Below, one piece after another: positions 58,101 through 64,000 of a stretch of DNA of 64,000 nt. This DNA comes from Varanus komodoensis. Taxonomy: Eukaryota; Chordata; Lepidosauria; Squamata; Varanidae. The DNA lies in assembly GCF_004798865.1 (NCBI RefSeq), contig NW_025336259.1, positions 248,001-312,000 on the forward strand. The letters run 5' to 3'. The translations under genes and the position numbers were made by a program. The notes beneath the pieces are model-generated. The model worked only from the letters and a program-made list of their open reading frames with translations. It was not told the DNA's origin and did no database searches. How positions within the stretch are numbered: position 1 is the first letter of the stretch; every line of letters starts with the position of its first letter.

Positions 58101-61100
58101 GAAATTAGGATGGGGTGGTGTGTTGATGTCACTGTAATCATCAGCATTGATCAGAGTACTAGTTCTTGGAACGGTTTTAAAGGTCAAGGTGGTTTTTATC
58201 CTAAGTGGTGGTTATGCCCAGTTGTAAAAAAATAAAATAAAATTTTTCGATTTATATCCTGCCTTTTTCCTACAAAGGGCTCAAGGCAGCTTACATCATT
58301 CTCCTCCTCCATCTTATCCCCACAACAACAACCCTGTGAGGTAGGTTGGACTGAGAGTCTGTGACTGGCCCAGAGTCACCCAGTTGGCTCCATGGCTGAG
58401 CGGGGACTCGAACCCAGATTGTCTGAGTCCCGATCCCATGCTCTTAACCAGGACACCACACTGGCTCTTATGAATTAGCTGGCTGCACAATAACAGCTGC
58501 CAGGTCAGTGTCTGCAAAACATGGGGTGCCATCAAAATTCCAGAGAGCAAGACTGGAGAGCGAGACACAGGCAGCGCAAGCGCCAGCCAGGCCAGCACAA
58601 ACGGGAAGAGAAAGACAAAAATGGAACCCAATGGTTACAGTTGATTGAGTCTGGCATTCTGGAATGAATAATGCCAGAATTATTTATTTATTGCATTTTT
58701 AATAACATTAATATATCCCACAGCCACAGGATATATTGACGTTAGGAAAGAATTTGACTGGATGAACAGCGGGTTTTGTGAAATGTAGATGGCTCTACAT
58801 CGCTTTTGAAAAATAACATGCTAAAAAGAGAAAGGGAAGGAGAAAGAGTCTCTGAAGAGAAACATGAGAAATTCACTGAAGTCTGATGGATTGTGCCGTT
58901 CCAAGGCCTTTCTTAGCAATCTAACAGGCAGCAAACAGGCAGGCAAAACATGCCCACTGCTTCATTTTATGTCCGCCAACATTCTGCCTGCTTAATTTCT
59001 GAATATCAGAGCACCGCAAAGAGACAGGAACACGTCCAGTAAACGGCACTGCTAAAGACCACAAAGCCAAGTATTGAGGAGCCAACTGGCACTCCCCAGG
59101 CTGCTGGCAGGGAATCCCATCCGGCCCGCCCTCCCCGGAGAGGACTGACTTGCATGGCTGAAGGGGCTGAAGGTCTTGAGCAGAGCCACGTGTCTTCTGG
59201 CGGCCCCGGAAGAAGGAGCTCAGGGTGGAAGTCCGGGACAGGGCAAGGGCGGCTGAGGACAGCTTAAAAATGAGGTTCTCCTGACATGGGGATGTACGGA
59301 GCAACGATGGTGCTGCTGGGGGAGCGAAGGAAGTTTAGGACTGTTGCAAGTCGCTCAGGCACCCTCTTTTGTGACCGGAGAATCTCGGCAGGCCGTCGAC
59401 TGCAGCTCTGTTTGTGCTTTCACGATGCAACCGCACTCAGGAGGGCCACCCGTGGGGAGCTCTCCGAATGGGGCAAGCACTGCACCCCTCCCCTGCCGCA
59501 TGCTGCCACGCAGTCACACTCCCAGCAGGGTCAGGCTCCTGAGGGCTCCTTGGTGGGCTGCGAGAAGCCCAGTTTTGTGGGGAAATGAGGCAGGTGCTGC
59601 CCACGTACCTCGTGCCAAATCAGGCACTGCTGGGATTTCAGCCGCACAGCGGCAGCAGCCGGGGAGTGGGAGGGACACGTACCAGCTGCGCACGGCTCCT
59701 GTGGGCGGCATGCAGCGTGTGTAGCATCCACTCCTGCGGGAGAGAGATGTGCCCAAGCAGGGGAGTGCTGGGGCTAGCGAGCCTGGGGCTACGTGCTCCC
59801 CGCGCCAGATGGCCAAGGAGTCCGGTCTGGCAGCTCTGCCGTGAAGTGGGCTCGTCTGCCCGGAGCCAGGCTCACAGTTTGGCAGCAACAGCAGTCCTCA
59901 CAGAGCAGCTTCATGACTCACGGCTTAGTCGGGCTTGTTCGGAAGCAGGCACTTGCTCCCGTCAACCTGCAGCCCTGGTCCAGATGCGTCACAAGGCAGT
60001 GCCACGGAAAGCGAGCGCAGGGGCTGCCGGTATCCTCCTCCTAACCAAGTACAGGCCCCCAACACCTGGTGCAGCTTCTTCCTGCTCCAGGCCACATTCA
60101 CAGAACCACAAAATGGAGGGCTTGCAGGGGGCCAGGGGGCCACTGGTCCACCCCCCTGCTCAGTGCAGGACACCAGCCATCCCTCTCAGATGGTGGTCCA
60201 GTTTCATCCTGAGTGCCACTAGTAGGAGAGCCCACCACCTCCCTCGCACATGGGTTCCATTCCCGTGCTGCTCCAACGGTCAGGACGTTCTTCCTGACGT
60301 TCAGCTCGAACCTGGCTTCCTGCTTGAGTGTGTTATTCCATGTCCCGCATTCTTGGATGACTGAGAAGAGATCCTGGCCCTCCTCTTTGCAACAGCCTTC
60401 CAAGTTCTTGAAGAGTGCTATCCCACCCACTCCCTTCCGTGTGCCCTTCTCGAGGCTAAGCATGCCCAGTCCTTCCCATCTCTCCTTACAGGGCTTTGTT
60501 TCCAGTCCCCAGATCATCCCTGCTGCCCTCCTCTGAACCCTTTCCAGCTTGTCTTTCTTAAACTGTGGTGCCCAGAACTGGATGAAGTACTCCAGACGAG
60601 GCCTAACCAGTGCCAAGTGGAGATCAAGTTCTTCACTAGTACACACTGACCAGAAACTGTGCACTCCAATACATCTGCAGGGTGCCAGCTGGGGAGCGCT
60701 GTACTACATGTGTGAACATGGCCTTTGCCTCATCAATAAACCAACCACTGTCCTGCTTCCCCTGTGCAGTTCTGTGCTGCTTCTGCTAGGCCATGGCTCA
60801 GCTCAGATCTCCCCTTCTACTCCCCTCCCTCCATCCAGAAGACCAGGTTCAGCAGATTCTCAGTCTCTTCACCCAGTTCAAATCTTTCCTGCCTGGAAGA
60901 CTCTTGACAAGCTAGGATGCACAGTCCCTCTTTCATTCTCTGCCTTCAAGGCTTCCTGCCCAGATGAATTATTGAGTCATTATCTTTCCAAATTACAAGG
61001 GTCTCCTTCAAAATATTACATCTTTCAAGAAGTTTCAGGCAGTCTTTTCCTTTAGCACAGCCAGCAACAGGTACCCAACACAGTTCGCCCAGATGGACAG

Positions 61101-63243
61101 TGTCCACTGCTCTGCAGAGCAAAAGAAGTTTAAAAAGAGGCAGGTGCTGAGACTGAAAGAAGGAAAATGGCTACTGTCAAAACGGGACCTGATACAATTA
61201 TGTGATTGAAATATTTTTTTCAGTGAAATCACAAACATTTTATTTTGTGGGAAAGTTATTTCTGTCCCCTTTCCCTCCACATCTGACATTTCTTTAATAG
61301 GTAATGGTGATCATGATGCTTATTGCATCTGTCTAAGTTCCAGCATGGATAAGATTCCAGAAAATAGTCAGTTAAGCACAGAACAATGTGGGGAAGGGGG
61401 AAAGAGCAGTTACAAGGACTTCACACAGTTAACTCCTCAGCAGCAAAGACCTGACAACTGTTAGTGATCCAGTTAGTGTTAGTGATCCACCATGTATTCT
61501 GTGCTGATAGCACTGCATAGGGATTACAACAGCTTCTTCCAATGCAGAGAATCTCTTGCACTGACACCAGAGAAAGACGGCGCTTCCCCATCAGTCTTTG
61601 GAACCCCATCTTAAAGAAGATGCAGAATCAGTGAGGTCTAAGATCTGAAACACGTACCTTTGAGGGGAGCAAATGTCCATACCGGCCGATTCGATGAGTG
61701 GGTTGGGACCTGTACTGCCGGTGGCAGTTCAGCAGTGAGCTGCCTTTAGGAAACAAAACAGAACTATTTGAAGACCCAGCAATTCCCCCTGTGAAGCAAC
61801 CACAACGGAAGCCTTAGTGTGAAGAGAAGGCCACGGCTAGGCTGCTTGAGGCATCTTTCACCTGCTCATCCAGTGTTTTTCAAAGCTCCAAAGTCAGGAT
61901 GGGCAGGATGTGGACCTCTGGCTGTCTGGGACTTCCAGCTCTCAGAAGCCACAGTCGGCTTAGCCTGTGGTCAGAAATGCAGGAAGCTTCGGAGACCTAC
62001 CTTCTGCCTACCCCCGTGAACCCTGTCGGTCTTTGGAAGCTTATCAGAGGTTCCTTAATACAAACAGCAGTAACGGCAAATCTCTGTAAACCACCTGAGG
62101 AACTTTGGCTCTTGGACAGCAATGTAATAAATGAAACGGCAAGTGAGATTTCCTGAAGTGCCTCTTGACTGTTACCAGCCGCCTTTCTCTCACCACATGC
62201 AGCGATTCACTCTTGGTTGTTGTCAGGCAGTGACAACAGGCCTGCCCAGCACACACTTTAAGCTTGCTGTGCACCCTAGAATTTGCCCCCGAGTCCTCTG
62301 CACCATGTAGGAGTTCAGCAGGGGCTCCTCAGCACGGCAATCTCTTCATGAAGACCAGGCAGGACCTTTGAAACCTGCTGCCCGGAGGCCCCATCAAGCG
62401 TGGGACCAGGCTGTGCAGGAGACCGGTGCGCTTTGCAGGTGGACGGTCCCCAATTCAATTCCTGGCATCCCCTGCTCTTGCCTGCCGATTAGAGCAGACC
62501 TGATGCATTGTCTGACCTGTATGTATACAGCGATGTGTATGTACCCGAGTGTCACTTTAACAAGCCTTTGCACACAAACGAGTGTGTTTGCTTGCAATCT
62601 GCCCAGACAACAGGGCCACTGGACAGATTCAAAATATAAAATAAATATATGCACTCAGAAGTAAACCCACAGGATTCAGTAGGACTTGTTTGCAAGTTTG
62701 CACACAGGTGGTCAGACAATGAACACACGTCAGCTCTAGCCCCCGTCACTGAAAGGAGGGGCAAAGCAGGGAAGGGGTCGGTGGCAGAAGAGGGCTACTG
62801 CCCTTGCATACCGCTGGGGGGTCTCTACAGGTCTCAGGCTGGCCACCCCTCAAAAACCGAATGCTGGATGAGCCAAGCTGTTGGTTCGATTCTGCAGGGC
62901 TCTTATGACGATGACAAACAACTCTGCATAGCACCTGCTCCTCTGTCTGAATTGTTTATGTGAACCCTTTTTAGGTTTTGACACCGAGGGTACGGATTGA
63001 TGTTTTCTATTTTTGTGCAGCCTCTAAAAGCTCTTATAAATAATGATGAATGTTATCAGGATAAGGCCCACTCTCTCCCTTTCCAGCGAGAGAGAGGGAC
63101 CACTTTTTTCATGCAGCACTGCAGGGCACCTGAGGCGAAGTTTGCCTTCCAACAGGATGCATGTGATGCTTGTCTTGTCTATTAAAAAGACATTCTTACC
63201 TACAGAGCAGATGGAATCCCTTCTGGATGATTTTGAGGTAAGA
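52101..63243 (-). CDS. MRPL48: Mitochondrial ribosomal protein L48, 5' end missing
   Basis: Component of the large subunit of the mitochondrial ribosome (mL48), with an S10-like fold. Visible exons in gene order: 63200-63243, 61658-61743, 57420-57592, 55487-55589, 53815-53904, 52101-52175. Phases agree, giving about 189 residues to the stop; human has 212, so about 25 N-terminal residues lie on exons not found, probably beyond the right edge. Recognisable segments are [74 protein letters not shown] and the C-terminus [19 protein letters not shown]. The first visible exon (44 bases, ending CSVG) is the least certain. It encodes a weakly conserved part near the mitochondrial targeting region. 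Introns hold CR1, SINE and BovB copies. Confidence 0.93.
53385..53670. repeat. Possible RTE-type LINE fragment with telomere-like motif
   Basis: CATGGATCACTGCCTTGCCG, GGCAAAGGGGCTTGTGCAGC and GAGCTATGCCGTGCAGGGCC recall a stretch repeated in reptile genomes that I associate with RTE/BovB elements. The assignment is from memory and uncertain. It contains about three TTAGGG units at 53503-53519. Confidence 0.4.
53985..54200 (-). mobile_element. MIR-like SINE in MRPL48 intron
   Basis: Reversed copy with ATCACTTTGTAAGGTAGGTT, a GACCAGAACCCAGATCTCCT box and CCAACGCCACGCCACATT at the end. Confidence 0.7.
58240..58475 (-). mobile_element. MIR-like SINE in MRPL48 intron
   Basis: The best preserved reversed SINE here: TTTATATCCTGCCTTTTTCC, CAACAACCCTGTGAGGTAGG, CTGTGACTGGCCCAGAGTCA, GAGCGGGGACTCGAACCCAG and ACCAGGACACCACACTGGCT occur in order. 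Confidence 0.85.
60095..60660 (-). mobile_element. CR1-type LINE, older subfamily, in MRPL48 intron
   Basis: The minus-strand frame encodes [39 protein letters not shown] and [14 protein letters not shown], then the 3' UTR ending with a CACAAAATGG-type tail. It stays open over more than 180 codons but differs from the other CR1 family in this window, especially in the tail, so it is a distinct subfamily. Confidence 0.8.
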
Positions 63244-63454
63244 CTAAAGGAAAAAGAAAGCAGACCGTTACACTGCACTGATGCTCCCACCCATGATATT
63301 TTGCAACAGCTTCTCAAGGTGTTCCAATCCCAGTGTCGCGATAATGATAAGATCCTGGGCTGATTCCTCCAACGGCCTGTGCAGGGAGTTTGGGAGTCAA
63401 GACAAGCAGCAGTAGCTGCAATGCAAAAGGATTTAGAACAGAACACCAATACTT

Positions 63455-63862
63455 GCTATCCCATGTTGTTGTTGTTGCTCGCCGTAAAGTTGTGTCCGAC
63501 CCATCACGATCCCATGGACAACACTCCTCCAGGCCTTCCTGTCCCCCACCATCCCCCGGAGACCACCCAAGCTCACACCGACTGCTTCAGTGACTCCATC
63601 CAGCCCCCTCATCCTCTGCCGTCCCCTCCTTCTTTTGCCATCTATTATTCCCAGCATCAGGCTCTCCTCCAGGGAGTCCTTCCCTCTCATTAGGTGGCCA
63701 AAATACTTGAGTTTCATCTTCAGTATCTGGCCTTCCAAAGAGCAGTCAGGGTTGATCTCCTCTAGGACTGACTTAGAGGTTAAGTACATTTTCAAAGCGC
63801 ATTGAATTCCAGGTAAACAAGGAGAGGACCAGGTGTTTTTTCTTGTTTTCCCCTGGTTGTAT
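63455..63862 (-). mobile_element. BovB/RTE-type LINE 3' end in MRPL48 intron
   Basis: The minus-strand frame (over 130 codons, open) encodes LEEINPDCSLEGQILKMKLK, YFGHLMRGKDSLEESLMLG, GKRRRGRQRMRGLDGVTEAV and DRKAWRSVVHG, ending with a CAA repeat. This is the diagnostic C-terminal end of BovB. The open frame suggests a young insertion. Confidence 0.88.
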
Positions 63863-64000
63863 CCCACACTGGTTGAGTCAAAATACCAAGCTAGGGTTAT
63901 GACGCAGACATACCTGAAAACCAGCCAGGAGACCCTGACTTTAGTGTGACCATTCTATGAAGCACAAATTTACTCTAGACGGGAGATAAACAATGTCACC

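Noticed and set aside
1-64000. CRISPR arrays, bacterial operons, rRNA or functional tRNA genes
   Set aside because: None is present. tRNA-like B-box sequences belong to SINEs, and all genes are spliced vertebrate genes.
1-64000. LTR retroviruses or other virus-like elements
   Set aside because: No paired long terminal repeats or capsid, protease or envelope-like frames were recognised. All reverse transcriptase pieces are LINE-type.

Overview
The window is vertebrate nuclear DNA, most likely from a squamate reptile. Genes are split by GT-AG introns and end in AATAAA signals. The repeats are CR1-type and L2-like LINEs, tRNA-derived MIR-like SINEs, hAT-type DNA elements and several BovB/RTE copies, a mixture typical of lizards and snakes. 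I cannot name the species. No LTR retrovirus, Polinton or other virus-like element was recognised.

Six protein genes were reconstructed exon by exon. Their order and strands match the mammalian block MRPL48-COA4-PAAF1-DNAJB13-UCP2-UCP3 (human 11q13), read in the opposite direction. From left to right: UCP3 (+, six coding exons, 310 aa), UCP2 (+, six coding exons, 308 aa, with two upstream non-coding exons and a 36-codon upstream ORF), DNAJB13 (-, eight exons, 316 aa), PAAF1 (-, twelve exons, 392 aa), COA4 (+, one coding exon, 87 aa) and MRPL48 (-, six exons visible, 5' end beyond the right edge). All five complete genes keep an open frame across their splice junctions.

Layout: 1-2.6 kb is LINE-rich flank. 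UCP3 occupies 2.6-6.9 kb. A repeat-bearing spacer leads to a large CpG island (9.6-10.9 kb) with a TATA box and the first UCP2 exon. UCP2 runs to 21.9 kb and converges on DNAJB13 (24.4-30.6 kb), which starts in its own CpG island. A repeat-rich spacer (31-34.9 kb) precedes the 3' end of PAAF1. PAAF1 spans about 14 kb and shares a bidirectional CpG-island promoter with COA4; a 100-base assembly gap lies inside that island. COA4 and MRPL48 converge near 51 kb.

Five of the six genes have no operon-like relation, but there is a functional theme. UCP2, UCP3, COA4 and MRPL48 act in mitochondria (inner-membrane carriers, cytochrome oxidase assembly, mitoribosome large subunit). PAAF1 acts on the proteasome and DNAJB13 in the ciliary axoneme. 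I see no wholly new system. The observations most worth checking are the conserved-length UCP2 uORF with a TATA-type promoter, the high UCP2/UCP3 identity confined to the second coding exon, the degenerate J-domain HPD motif of DNAJB13, and several nested or palindromic repeats.
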